From positions 1-50,636 of the forward strand of contig JAISUK010000059.1 in assembly GCA_031272075.1 (NCBI GenBank): a stretch of 50,636 bases of DNA, given 5' to 3'. The notes beneath the pieces are model-generated. The model ran no database searches. It saw only the letters and a program-made list of their open reading frames with translations, and was not told the DNA's origin. Source of the stretch: Dysgonamonadaceae bacterium. GTDB lineage: Bacteria; Bacteroidota; Bacteroidia; Bacteroidales; Azobacteroidaceae. The position numbers and the translations under genes are program-made. Below are positions 16,939-24,826 of this stretch, in pieces (positions within the stretch are counted from its first letter, which is position 1; every line of letters starts with the position of its first letter).

Positions 16939-17050
16939 AACAATGAGATTTTTTCACTGCAAAGGAATAGTTTTTTTTTATTTATCGCAACATCCCAGGG
17001 AAAATAAGTTAAAAATAAACAATCCGTATACAACATATTGGATAATTTCG

Positions 17051-17058
17051 TATTTTTG
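17051..17058 (+). promoter_or_regulatory. -7 promoter box of the Tyr/Trp-rich protein gene
   Basis: TATTTTTG, full -7 consensus. It predicts a leader of about 115 nt that contains a GTAATC-aaaa-GATTAC hairpin (17126-17141) and AGGAG (17167-17171) in front of the ATG at 17180, a rare Shine-Dalgarno-like site for this phylum. Confidence 0.5.
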
Positions 17059-17179
17059 TATGGGAAATACCGTTTTAGTTTTAAACCAATCGGGCAAATG
17101 ACTGTCTAATTGTTAAAATTATACGGTAATCAAAAGATTACTAATGAGGTTTAACTATTTAATTATAGGAGATTTTATT

Positions 17180-18526
17180 ATGAAAGCAGTAAAATGGTAT
17201 ACGTTATTTTTGACGTTTTTTCTGTCATTCTCTGTTGTAGCTCAAGTAAATGACTTCTCGGATGATATTTACTACTCATCGAAAAAAGATAAGAAGACCG
17301 AACAACAGAAAGTAGTGACCCAAGAACCGGTTCGGGAAACCCCGGCCGTCGTGACTGTCAGCGGTATTGTCGCCTCATCCAGGGATGTAGACGAATATAA
17401 CCGCCGATATGTTAATGATACATTGATCTATGAAGAAGCGCTGGTGCTGGATGATACTGTTCCTTATGTAGATGGACAATATACAGAGCGAATCGTAAAA
17501 TTTCACGATCCTTCCAAAATCACAGTAATCGGCGCCGACAACGTGAATATCCAGTATGACGAAGATGAAGGTTATATCCTCGATTTTAGTGGACAAAGCC
17601 AATCGCCTTCCGTCAATTTGAATATCGGTTACGGCTATGGCTATGGCTATGGAGGCTGGTACGATCCCTGGTATTATAGTAGTTGGTATTATCCCTGGTA
17701 TTCGGGAATCTATTCCCCTTGGTGGTATCGGTCGTGGTACTCGCCCTGGCATTACGGATGGTACTCGCCCTGGTATTATAGCAGTTGGTATGGACCATAC
17801 GACTATTATTGGGGATTTGGAGGATATTATCCATATTATAATCACTATCATCACGGATATTATTCCTACGATTATTATCGGCATAACTATCCAGAAGGTC
17901 GTCGCTCGTCGGCTTATAACGGACGGAGCAGCGGTGGCGTTTATTCCAATGGCGGTCGTTCGGCATCAGGCAGAGGAGAATCTATCTCCAGCGCATCAAC
18001 CCGCAATTCTGCGAACAGCATGCGGTCGTCGTCAGGCGTATCTACCCGATCATCGGGAGCTACTACCCGCTCGGCAACAAACGAATCTGCCAGCGTGCTG
18101 TCAACAGATCAAACTACCCGCTCGACAGCTACGCAGGGAGTTGCCACTACCACGCGGAGTGTACGTACAATCAGGAGCAATGCGGCCGCTACACAGTCAT
18201 CTTCTTCATCCGGCACTTCCGCAAGAACACGTGTAGTTGAAACCAAGCCGACTACCAGCACTTCCAACTACAATTACGAAAGCACTTCTACCCGGACAAC
18301 CCGTTCTGTCTCGCCGACAGTCACCACTTCAAGCAGCCGAAGCAGTTCGTCGTCCAGCAGCAATTACAGTTCCGGCTCCACCTACAGCAGCAGTCGTTCA
18401 TCATCGAGCGGATCCATCAGCAGCGGCGCAAGCAGTCGCTCGTCAAGCGGATCTGTAAGCAGCGGCAGCAGCCGGTCGTCTTCAAGCAGTAGCAGCGGTG
18501 GTCGTTCCTCAAGCGGAAGACGGTAA
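17180..18526 (+). CDS. Exported low-complexity protein: Tyr/Trp-rich core and Ser/Arg-rich tail
   Basis: 448 residues, function unknown. Signal peptide (MKAVKWYTLFLTFFLSFSVVA, cut near Ala 21). Residues about 25-145 are an ordinary acidic domain (DDTVPYVDGQYTERIVKFHD). Residues about 149-237 are extraordinarily rich in Tyr, Trp and Gly with imperfect repeats of SPWY/SSWY. From about 240 on, the protein is almost only Ser, Thr, Arg and Gly. There is no lipobox and no sorting domain. The start at 17180 is chosen because it carries the signal peptide and lies 8 nt after AGGAG; the ATG at 17144 is weaker. Similar Bacteroides proteins have been mislabelled vitellogenin-like because of the Ser runs. 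It sits 81 nt upstream of a FadL-type porin. Confidence 0.8.
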   Translation: MKAVKWYTLFLTFFLSFSVVAQVNDFSDDIYYSSKKDKKTEQQKVVTQEPVRETPAVVTVSGIVASSRDVDEYNRRYVNDTLIYEEALVLDDTVPYVDGQYTERIVKFHDPSKITVIGADNVNIQYDEDEGYILDFSGQSQSPSVNLNIGYGYGYGYGGWYDPWYYSSWYYPWYSGIYSPWWYRSWYSPWHYGWYSPWYYSSWYGPYDYYWGFGGYYPYYNHYHHGYYSYDYYRHNYPEGRRSSAYNGRSSGGVYSNGGRSASGRGESISSASTRNSANSMRSSSGVSTRSSGATTRSATNESASVLSTDQTTRSTATQGVATTTRSVRTIRSNAAATQSSSSSGTSARTRVVETKPTTSTSNYNYESTSTRTTRSVSPTVTTSSSRSSSSSSSNYSSGSTYSSSRSSSSGSISSGASSRSSSGSVSSGSSRSSSSSSSGGRSSSGRR

Positions 18527-18607
18527 ATCAATCAACAATCAATAATTGACAATCAACAAATTGATGATTAATGGTTTGGGATTGTTAATTAGATAAATTA
18601 TTGACGT

Positions 18608-20164
18608 ATGAAAAATAAACTGATTTTAATAATAACAGTCCTCTTCGCAGCTACTGTCTCGTATGGACAAGGTGAAATTGATGTTTTACGTATGTCCAGA
18701 AACGATTTGAACGGTACTGCACGAGGTATTGCCATGGGTGGCGCGTTTGGCGCATTGGGCGGCGATATTACCGGTATCGCGATCAATCCCGCAGGGCTTG
18801 GAGTCTACCGCTCGTCCGAAGTAGTAGGGACGATGAATTTTTCTACTACCGCTATCGAAACCAATTGGCAAAATTACAAATCGAGTGATGATAAATTCAA
18901 ATTCAATTTCGATAATCTGTCGTATATAGGCTATTACCCGTTGGGCAATGAAACGCTTCCCTGGATCAATTTCGGGTTCTCGTATAACCGTCTGAAAAAT
19001 TTCCAACGGCAATATACCGCTTCCGGACGCGATATGAAATCGTCATTGACGGATTATATCGCCCATATTACCAATGGTTCGGAAGCCCTGAACATGGACA
19101 GCGATTACGGCGACCCTTACCGTTCGGGTGTTCCCTGGCTGGGCGTGTTGGGCTGGAATGGCTACTTGATCGACTCGGATGTCAACGATCCGCATAATAC
19201 CATATATAAAAGCCCGTTATTGGAAGGAGAAACAGTGGATCCCTCCCTGAAAGTAACGGAAAACGGGCACATCGAATCGTACGATTTTTCAGTCGGGACG
19301 AATGTTGCCGACAAATTCTTGCTGGGCTTGACATTTTCCATCACGGATATTTACTATTCAATGTATTCCAAATACACGGAAGAGACTGTTGATGGCGGAT
19401 TTGATCTGATGAATGATTTCTCGACTGAAGGATCGGGATGCCAGATCGCGCTGGGAGCAATATACCGACCGATTGACGCGTTGCGTTTCGGCGTTTCGTA
19501 TCATTCGCCTACCTGGTATGCGCTTACCGACTATTTTCAAGGCCGGAGCGATCAGAATTTCAATCCTTTGAGCGGAGGTTCGTCTTCTGCGGCTACTCCC
19601 GACGGCGCTTACAACGATTATAAATTGAGCACGCCTCATCGGTGGACTTTCAGCGCCGCGGCCATACTCGGGCAAAGCGCCATCTTAAGTTTGGATTACG
19701 AACTGACGGATTACCGCGGTATGGATCTGAAATATGCCGATGGGTTTGAAGATAAAGAAAATAACTACTTTATCGATACGGATTTCAAAACAAGTTCCAC
19801 TGTGAGGGCAGGACTGGAATACCGTGTTACACCGCAATTCTCGCTCCGTGCCGGTTACGCTGTGATGCAGCAGCCTTACGAAAAACAATTCAAAGCAGGC
19901 AATGTGCAAGTGATGACGGTCGGAACAATTCCGCATTACACCATCGAAGGCGATATCAGTCAACTTTCTTTTGGACTGGGATATAAATTTACTCCGCAGT
20001 TTTATATCGATGCTGCATTTGTCAGCAGGACTCAAACCGACGATTTGTATTTCTTCCCAAAATTTATTGAGGAATCCTCCGGACAGGTATTGCTCAATTC
20101 CACGCCGGCGCAGTTCAAAAATAACTTGAATAAAGTAGCGATTACGCTGGGATATAAATTCTAA
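18608..20164 (+). CDS. OmpP1/FadL/TodX-family outer-membrane transporter ('hemin receptor' type)
   Basis: Outer-membrane barrel of 518 residues with signal peptide ending ATVSYGQ. N-terminal hatch-like DLNGTARGIAMGGAFGALGG and ITGIAINPAGLGVYR are hallmarks of the FadL family. The C-terminus is an aromatic strand (KVAITLGYKF). FadL proteins take up hydrophobic compounds; Bacteroides orthologues are often named hemin receptors without proof. The start sits in the repeated ATTGACGTATGA context. It ends before a strong bidirectional terminator. Confidence 0.85.
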   Translation: MKNKLILIITVLFAATVSYGQGEIDVLRMSRNDLNGTARGIAMGGAFGALGGDITGIAINPAGLGVYRSSEVVGTMNFSTTAIETNWQNYKSSDDKFKFNFDNLSYIGYYPLGNETLPWINFGFSYNRLKNFQRQYTASGRDMKSSLTDYIAHITNGSEALNMDSDYGDPYRSGVPWLGVLGWNGYLIDSDVNDPHNTIYKSPLLEGETVDPSLKVTENGHIESYDFSVGTNVADKFLLGLTFSITDIYYSMYSKYTEETVDGGFDLMNDFSTEGSGCQIALGAIYRPIDALRFGVSYHSPTWYALTDYFQGRSDQNFNPLSGGSSSAATPDGAYNDYKLSTPHRWTFSAAAILGQSAILSLDYELTDYRGMDLKYADGFEDKENNYFIDTDFKTSSTVRAGLEYRVTPQFSLRAGYAVMQQPYEKQFKAGNVQVMTVGTIPHYTIEGDISQLSFGLGYKFTPQFYIDAAFVSRTQTDDLYFFPKFIEESSGQVLLNSTPAQFKNNLNKVAITLGYKF

Positions 20165-20181
20165 ATTCTAAATTATAATTA

Positions 20182-20232
20182 TAAACGACATTCCCTCAGT
20201 CACTTTGTTTGCAGCTGAGGGAATGTTGTTTA
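20182..20232. terminator. Bidirectional intrinsic terminator between fadL-like gene and rng
   Basis: 18-bp stem (20182-20199 with 20215-20232; core ACATTCCCTCAG/CTGAGGGAATGT, one G-U), 15-nt loop, flanked by A/T-rich sequence on both sides. It separates two convergent genes. Confidence 0.88.
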
Positions 20233-20235
20233 ATT

Positions 20236-21807
20236 TTATACGGACAGTGACTCGTCTTTCATGTCGAGTTCGTTCTTGTCTGTGTCATAAAAACGGTATT
20301 CGAGAAAACCGAGATTTTGATTGGGAATAATCTTGATTCGCAATGAATAACGAAATTTCCATCTCCATTTTAACGAAAAAAGCCCTTTATTGATAAACGC
20401 TGCGACATAAGGATGTATGTGCAGGCTGAAGTCCTTCAGATTCAACTTCTCAACAATATATGAGATTTTATTTTCCAGATTATCGGTAAACAAGATAGAG
20501 GGCTGAATCTCACCTTTCCCAAAACAGGTCGGGCAGGTTTCGTCCGTCTTGAAATCCATTGCCGGGCGCACCCTTTGGCGGGTGATTTGCATTATCCCGA
20601 ATTTGCTTAATTGCAATATGTTGTGTTTCGCACGGTCATTTCCCATCACTTCTCGCATGTGATCAAACAATTTTTGCTTGTTGTCCGAATCATGCATGTC
20701 GATAAAATCAATGACGATGATGCCTCCCATATCGCGGAGGCGTAATTGTCTGGCAATTTCATCTGCTGCCGCCAGGTTGACGTCGATCGCCGTATTCTCC
20801 TGTCCGGTACTGGATTTTGAACGATTTCCGCTATTGACGTCAATGACGTGCATCGCTTCCGTATGCTCAATAATGAGATAGGCGCCGCTTTTGAAAGTAA
20901 CGGTTTTCCCAAAACTGGATTTTATTTGTTTTGTAATGGCAAAGTTGTCCAGGATAGGTAATTCTCCGGAATAGAGTTCAACAATTCCGGCGCGATCGGG
21001 AGCAATCAGTTGGATGTATTCTTTGATTTCGTTGAATGAGGAGCGGTCGTTGATATGAATGTGTTGGAATGAAGGATTGAAAATATCCCTCAACAAGGCA
21101 ACTGTCCTTCCTGTCTCTTCGTAAATCAGGGTAGGGGCTTTCGTTTTGAGTATTTTGGGGATGTTGTCTTCCCAGCGTTTAACCAAGGATTTAAGTTCTC
21201 CATCCAATTCGGCTACTTTCCTGCCTTCGGCGGAAGTACGCACAATCACTCCGAAATTCTTCGGTTTGATGCTTTGAATGAGTTGTTTCAGGCGGGCGCG
21301 TTCTTCACTGGATTTGATTTTCTGTGAGACGGACACTTTGTCTCCGAGGGGGACGACCACCAAATACCTGCCGGCGAATGACAATTCGGAGGTTAATCGC
21401 GGACCTTTTGTGGAGATTGGTTCTTTCACAACCTGCACCAACACTTTATCATCTTGTTTAAGTACGTCTACGATGCTTCCGTCTTTATTGATATCCGGTA
21501 TATGGCTAAATTTTGAAAGGGAAGGGAGTCTTTTTTTGTCGGAAATGGCGGCTTCTGTAAACTTTTTGAGCGAAAGGACATTCGCTCCTAAATCCTGGTA
21601 ATGGAGAAACGCATCTTTTTTATATCCCACGTCGACGAAAGCGGCATTCAATCCGGGCATGATTTTTTTTACTTTACCCAGGTAGATGCTTCCGACCGCA
21701 AACGTACTATTATGCGCTTCTTTTTGGATTTCAACTAATTTCTTGTCTTCAAGAACGGCAATAGATACTTCTTTTGGTTGAACGTCGATTACTAATTCAC
21801 TTATCAC
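20236..21807 (-). CDS. rng: Ribonuclease E/G
   Basis: Single-strand endoribonuclease of rRNA maturation and mRNA decay. 523 residues from GTG 21807: S1 domain near the start (VGSIYLGKVKKIMPGLNAAFVDVGY), the RNase H-like/DNase I-like core with catalytic metal ligands in MHVIDVNSG and VIDFIDM, and the Zn-link CPTCFGKG. Family members begin with SELVIDVQPKEVS, which fits GTG 21807. An ATG 20 codons upstream (21867) lies inside a terminator stem and adds unrelated residues. It stops 4 nt from a strong terminator. It follows the bS22-like gene on the same strand, but the hairpin at 21866-21904 separates them. Confidence 0.9.
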   Translation of the reverse strand: MISELVIDVQPKEVSIAVLEDKKLVEIQKEAHNSTFAVGSIYLGKVKKIMPGLNAAFVDVGYKKDAFLHYQDLGANVLSLKKFTEAAISDKKRLPSLSKFSHIPDINKDGSIVDVLKQDDKVLVQVVKEPISTKGPRLTSELSFAGRYLVVVPLGDKVSVSQKIKSSEERARLKQLIQSIKPKNFGVIVRTSAEGRKVAELDGELKSLVKRWEDNIPKILKTKAPTLIYEETGRTVALLRDIFNPSFQHIHINDRSSFNEIKEYIQLIAPDRAGIVELYSGELPILDNFAITKQIKSSFGKTVTFKSGAYLIIEHTEAMHVIDVNSGNRSKSSTGQENTAIDVNLAAADEIARQLRLRDMGGIIVIDFIDMHDSDNKQKLFDHMREVMGNDRAKHNILQLSKFGIMQITRQRVRPAMDFKTDETCPTCFGKGEIQPSILFTDNLENKISYIVEKLNLKDFSLHIHPYVAAFINKGLFSLKWRWKFRYSLRIKIIPNQNLGFLEYRFYDTDKNELDMKDESLSV

Positions 21808-21865
21808 GATGTTATTTTTAAGATTAAAATCAGAAACGATAAAACAAATCTTTTTTATATAAAGC

Positions 21866-21904
21866 AAAGGTTAAACATGCGTTTTCATAGCACGTTTAAC
21901 CTTT
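21866..21904 (-). terminator. Hairpin downstream of the bS22-like gene
   Basis: 11-bp perfect stem AAAGGTTAAAC/GTTTAACCTTT (21866-21876 with 21894-21904). On the minus strand a T/A-rich stretch (GCTTTATATAAAAAAG) follows. It probably ends the HU/bS22-like transcript; the U-run is poor, so partial read-through into rng is possible. Confidence 0.6.
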
Positions 21905-21930
21905 AAATTTTTAATATTCAGAAGCATACA

Positions 21931-22023
21931 CTACTTCTTCTTTTTATGCCTGTCCTTTCTAAGTCTTTTTTTGCGCTTATGGGTTGACATCTTATGTCTT
22001 TTTCTTTTCTTTCCGCTTGGCAT
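21931..22023 (-). CDS. 30-residue basic protein of the AURKAIP1/COX24 (mS38/bS22-like) type
   Basis: A tiny gene: ATG 22023 to TAG 21931 encodes MPSGKKRKRHKM, then STHKRKKRLRKD, then RHKKKK (30 residues, 20 of them Lys, Arg or His). This is the Bacteroidota AURKAIP1/COX24-domain mini-protein; the motif is shared with mitochondrial mS38 and with mycobacterial bS22, both small-subunit ribosomal proteins. By analogy it probably binds the 30S decoding region. It lies 38 nt downstream of the HU-type gene on the same strand and is probably transcribed with it. Confidence 0.85.
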   Translation of the reverse strand: MPSGKKRKRHKMSTHKRKKRLRKDRHKKKK

Positions 22024-22061
22024 TTTATCTGATTTTATTAATAATTCTGGAAGTTACGCGC

Positions 22062-22352
22062 TTACTTGTTTTGTAAATTGTTTCTCAGTTTCTCTGCGAA
22101 ATATTGAGAAGGTTTGAATGTAGGCACATAACGTTCAGGAATGATAATTGTAGTTTCATTCTGAATATCTCTTGCTGCTTTGGCAGCTCTTTTCTTAACG
22201 ACGAATGAGCCAAATCCTCTCAGATACACATTTTCTCCGTTGTTCATTGCACCCATTACTGACTCCATAAATCCTTCAACTGAAGCTAACACTGACGCTT
22301 TGTCAATACCCGTGTTTTTTGAAATCTCACTAACAATATCTGCTTTTGTCAT
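22062..22352 (-). CDS. HU/IHF-family DNA-binding protein
   Basis: Nucleoid protein of 96 residues with full HU fold: N-terminal helices (MTKADIVSEISKNTGIDKAS), dimer sheet ENVYLRGFGSFVVKKRAAK, the flexible DNA-gripping arm ending in IPERYVPTFKPS (an IPER... variant of the usual Arg-Asn-Pro arm) and the C-terminal helix. HU versus IHF subunit cannot be decided. It has its own promoter (TATATTTG, 22396-22389) and precedes the bS22-like gene. Confidence 0.93.
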   Translation of the reverse strand: MTKADIVSEISKNTGIDKASVLASVEGFMESVMGAMNNGENVYLRGFGSFVVKKRAAKAARDIQNETTIIIPERYVPTFKPSQYFAEKLRNNLQNK

Positions 22353-22388
22353 GATAATAAATAATTTTAATTAATTAATTTTGGATTG

Positions 22389-22396
22389 CAAATATA
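22389..22396 (-). promoter_or_regulatory. -7 promoter box of the HU-type gene
   Basis: TATATTTG on the minus strand, full match to TAnnTTTG, 36 nt before the start codon. The -33 position is T-rich (TTTT/CTTT). Bases 22397-22557 hold nothing further that I can recognise. Confidence 0.6.
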
Positions 22397-22557
22397 CGGC
22401 TTTCTTTCTGATTAAAAAAGTTTTCGGTATGAATTTTTGAAAAAATAGAATAAATATTCTTTTGTTTTGGGTTGGAAGACCCTTTTTCAGGGCGATTTTG
22501 CCGAATTTATGCTTGTTTTCAGAATGAGATGACCATGTAATTTTATTATGCCATGTA

Positions 22558-22588
22558 TTTGGAAATGATAAAATTATAATTACTTTTG
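22558..22588 (+). promoter_or_regulatory. Promoter for the small ORF / ABM lipoprotein / mutY unit
   Basis: TTTG (22558-22561), 19-nt spacer, TACTTTTG (22581-22588): full match to both Bacteroidota promoter elements. Transcription should start near 22595. Confidence 0.7.
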
Positions 22589-22602
22589 TCGTGAAAACAA
22601 CA

Positions 22603-22692
22603 ATGGCACGTCCTGTAACGGCGTTTTTTTACGATGACCGGAAGAAAATTCTAACAAACGGGACAATGCTTGAAAATTTAATTATAAAATAA
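22603..22692 (+). CDS. Possible 29-residue leader peptide / small protein
   Basis: ATG 22603 opens MARPVTAFFYDDRKKIL... and ends at TAA 22692, 11 nt before the next gene. It begins only about 8 nt after the predicted transcription start, so it would be the first ORF on the mRNA. I know no family. It could be a leader peptide coupling translation to the downstream lipoprotein gene, or chance. Confidence 0.3.
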   Translation: MARPVTAFFYDDRKKILTNGTMLENLIIK

Positions 22693-22703
22693 ATTATGGA
22701 CGT

Positions 22704-23111
22704 ATGAAAAAGATTTTTTTTATTCCGCTATTTTTTGCGTTTGTGATCGCCGCTTGCCAGCCTAATACAAAGAGCGCCGATACGCAGACAGGTGATAATT
22801 CCGAAATTGTCGCTCCGGACGATTCGCAACCGGTGAAAAAAACCGTTGTCGCCCGTGCGCTTGTCAAAGAAGGACAGGAGGCTGCTTTTACCGAAGTCGC
22901 CAAGACGCTGGTAGAGGCGACCCGTCAAGAACCGGGTTGTTTGTTTTATAGTTTATATCAATCGCCTTTCGATTCAAAATCATTTATCTTCTACGAAGAA
23001 TACACTGATCAGGCGGCATTTGATTTCCATGCTGCTTCAGATCATTTTAAAGCGTTTTCTGCCGCTATTTCCGAAATGCTGGCGGAAGATTTACTCGTAG
23101 GTCAGTTCTGA
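22704..23111 (+). CDS. Lipoprotein with antibiotic-biosynthesis-monooxygenase (ABM/YgiN-like) domain
   Basis: 135 residues: signal peptide with lipobox VIAAC (Cys 18), a short linker rich in Ser/Asp/Gln, then a ferredoxin-like ABM domain (about 45-130) with KKTVVARALVKEGQEAAF, the EPGCLFYSLYQSP strand and FIFYEEYTDQAAFDFHAAS. ABM proteins act as quinone-type monooxygenases or ligand-binding dimers; an exported lipidated version is less usual and its substrate is unknown. The start is in the (A/T)TGGACGTATGA variant of the repeated start motif. The stop overlaps the probable start of mutY. Confidence 0.82.
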   Translation: MKKIFFIPLFFAFVIAACQPNTKSADTQTGDNSEIVAPDDSQPVKKTVVARALVKEGQEAAFTEVAKTLVEATRQEPGCLFYSLYQSPFDSKSFIFYEEYTDQAAFDFHAASDHFKAFSAAISEMLAEDLLVGQF

Positions 23112-24163
23112 AAAAGCGATTTAGTGAACTGTTAATCACGTGGTTTTTAGATAATAAGCGTGATTTGCCTTGGCGAAATACACGGGATCCATATAAAATA
23201 TGGGTATCGGAAATTATTTTGCAGCAGACCCGTGTCGATCAAGGATTAAATTATTATCTGCGATTTATAGATCGTTTCCCGGATGTAGCGACCTTGGCCT
23301 CGTGCGATGAAGAAGAAGTGCTGAAATATTGGCAGGGATTGGGATATTATTCGCGGGCGAGGAATTTGCATCATGCTGCCCAAACCATCATGACCCGCTA
23401 CCAAGGGAAGTTTCCGGATCATTACGAGGATGTGATTCAGTTGAAAGGAGTTGGAGAATATACGGCTTCGGCTATTCTCTCCTTTGCCTGGAATCAGCCC
23501 TATCCGACTGTCGACGGCAATGTTTTTCGGGTTTTGTCACGGTTTTTGGCCATTGACGAATCGATAGATACCAATCGTGGAAAAACCCTTTTCACTCAGA
23601 CGGCGCGAATGTTGATGGGGGATTCTGAACCGGGGCTTTTCAATCAAGCAATGATGGAGTTTGGCGCCATGCAGTGTGTGCCAATCATGCCGGATTGTTT
23701 GCGGTGCCCTTTGAAGGATCAATGTATGGCTTTATCGCTGTCGCAAGTAAAAAAATATCCCGTAAAACAACAGAAGACGAAAATTCAGTCGCGTTACCTT
23801 TATTATTTCCATATTCAATACGAGGGTTATACCTATTTGAATAAACGAGTAGGCAAGGGTATATGGCAGAATTTATATGAATTTCCGCAGGTAGAATCCG
23901 AAACTCCGCTTTCGTTTGAAGACCTGACCCGCACGCCGCTGTTTCAACAACTGTTTGCAGGGCAGGGAAAGCATGCCGTGTTTACGCTGGCGGTCAGTCA
24001 AAAAAAACATGTCTTGACTCATCGCGTTTTATTTGCTGATTTTTATGAAGTTGTATTGGAAACAAGCCTCGAAGAGACCATTCCATTTCTAAAGATCAAG
24101 GAAGAAGACTTCGGCGAATATCCTGTACATCGGTTGATGCAGTTTTATTTGGAGCGCAGTTGA
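23108..24163 (+). CDS. mutY: Adenine DNA glycosylase MutY (apparent CTG start)
   Basis: Removes adenine mispaired with 8-oxoguanine. From CTG 23108 the protein has 351 residues: Glu 35 in SEIILQQT, helix-hairpin-helix LKGVGEYTASAI with catalytic Asp 136 in VDGNVFR, the iron-sulphur cysteines 190, 197, 200 and 206 (spacing 6-2-5), and a C-terminal NUDIX-like recognition domain. No ATG, GTG or TTG exists in frame before TTG 23165. That start would delete the first helix (RFSELLITWFLDNKRDLPW), which family members have. CTG overlaps the TGA of the preceding gene (CTGA), as in coupled ATGA starts. Start codon is inference; identity is firm. Confidence 0.93.
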   Translation: MKKRFSELLITWFLDNKRDLPWRNTRDPYKIWVSEIILQQTRVDQGLNYYLRFIDRFPDVATLASCDEEEVLKYWQGLGYYSRARNLHHAAQTIMTRYQGKFPDHYEDVIQLKGVGEYTASAILSFAWNQPYPTVDGNVFRVLSRFLAIDESIDTNRGKTLFTQTARMLMGDSEPGLFNQAMMEFGAMQCVPIMPDCLRCPLKDQCMALSLSQVKKYPVKQQKTKIQSRYLYYFHIQYEGYTYLNKRVGKGIWQNLYEFPQVESETPLSFEDLTRTPLFQQLFAGQGKHAVFTLAVSQKKHVLTHRVLFADFYEVVLETSLEETIPFLKIKEEDFGEYPVHRLMQFYLERS

Positions 24164-24260
24164 TTCAAGGAGTTTCTTTCGGGAGAAGTCAAGAAAATCC
24201 GCATGAATAGTGCGGTGTAGAAAAAAAGTGATAAAAAAGAAAAATATTCTTGCAATTATT

Positions 24261-24292
24261 GTTGTGTGATTGATGTTTTTTTCCTATTTTTG
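24261..24292 (+). promoter_or_regulatory. Promoter of ssb
   Basis: GTTG (24261-24264), 20-nt spacer, TATTTTTG (24285-24292). It gives ssb its own transcript apart from mutY. Confidence 0.65.
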
Positions 24293-24323
24293 AACCGAAT
24301 CTTAACTTATAAATTTATTTATT

Positions 24324-24803
24324 ATGTCTATTAACAAAGTTATTTTAGTTGGAAATGTGGGTAAAGATCCTGAAGTCAGGTATTTCGACAATGGAGGATC
24401 TGTTGCTAATTTTTCGTTGGCTACAACCGAGAAGGGCTACACGGCGGCAAACGGTACGCAGGTACCTGACCGTACGGAGTGGCACAATGTCGTGTTGTGG
24501 CGAGGTTTAGCCGAAATCGCTGAAAAGTATGTGCGTAAAGGATCCAAGCTCTATGTTGAAGGAAAGATTCGTACGCGTTCGTATGATGATGCATCGGGGA
24601 ACAAACGGTACGTAACGGAAATCTGGGGAGACAACATCGAGTTGCTCGACAAAAAGCCGACAGATTCTTTTCCGCCGCCTCCGCCTCTGACTTCTGAGCC
24701 ACAGGTGGCATCCAGGCCGTCGCAACCTCCGGTTGTCGAGACGGTTACTCCAGTTGGGTCTTTTGAAGAAAAGGTGAGTGGTGATGATGACTTACCGTTC
24801 TGA
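24324..24803 (+). CDS. ssb: Single-stranded DNA-binding protein
   Basis: 159 residues. OB fold at 1-110 (MSINKVILVGNVGKDPEVRY, WHNVVLWRGLAEIAEKYV, KGSKLYVEGKIRTRSY), a Pro-rich linker and the acidic tip DDDLPF that recruits repair and replication partners. Tetrameric protector of ssDNA. It lies in the conserved mutY-ssb-gldE-gldD order of Bacteroidota. Confidence 0.97.
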   Translation: MSINKVILVGNVGKDPEVRYFDNGGSVANFSLATTEKGYTAANGTQVPDRTEWHNVVLWRGLAEIAEKYVRKGSKLYVEGKIRTRSYDDASGNKRYVTEIWGDNIELLDKKPTDSFPPPPPLTSEPQVASRPSQPPVVETVTPVGSFEEKVSGDDDLPF

Positions 24804-24826
24804 TTTCTAACCTAAAAGAAGTTATT

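Noticed and set aside
17637..18236. Plus-strand open frame of 199 codons within the Tyr/Trp/Ser-rich gene
   Set aside because: It is an out-of-frame reading of repetitive DNA; the other frame has a signal peptide and start site.
21808..21867. Upstream ATG start for RNase E/G at 21867
   Set aside because: It sits inside the terminator stem at 21866-21904 and adds residues unlike any family member.
23165..24163. mutY starting at TTG 23165
   Set aside because: It would remove the first helix and tryptophan segment found throughout the family; the frame is open upstream and matches the family.
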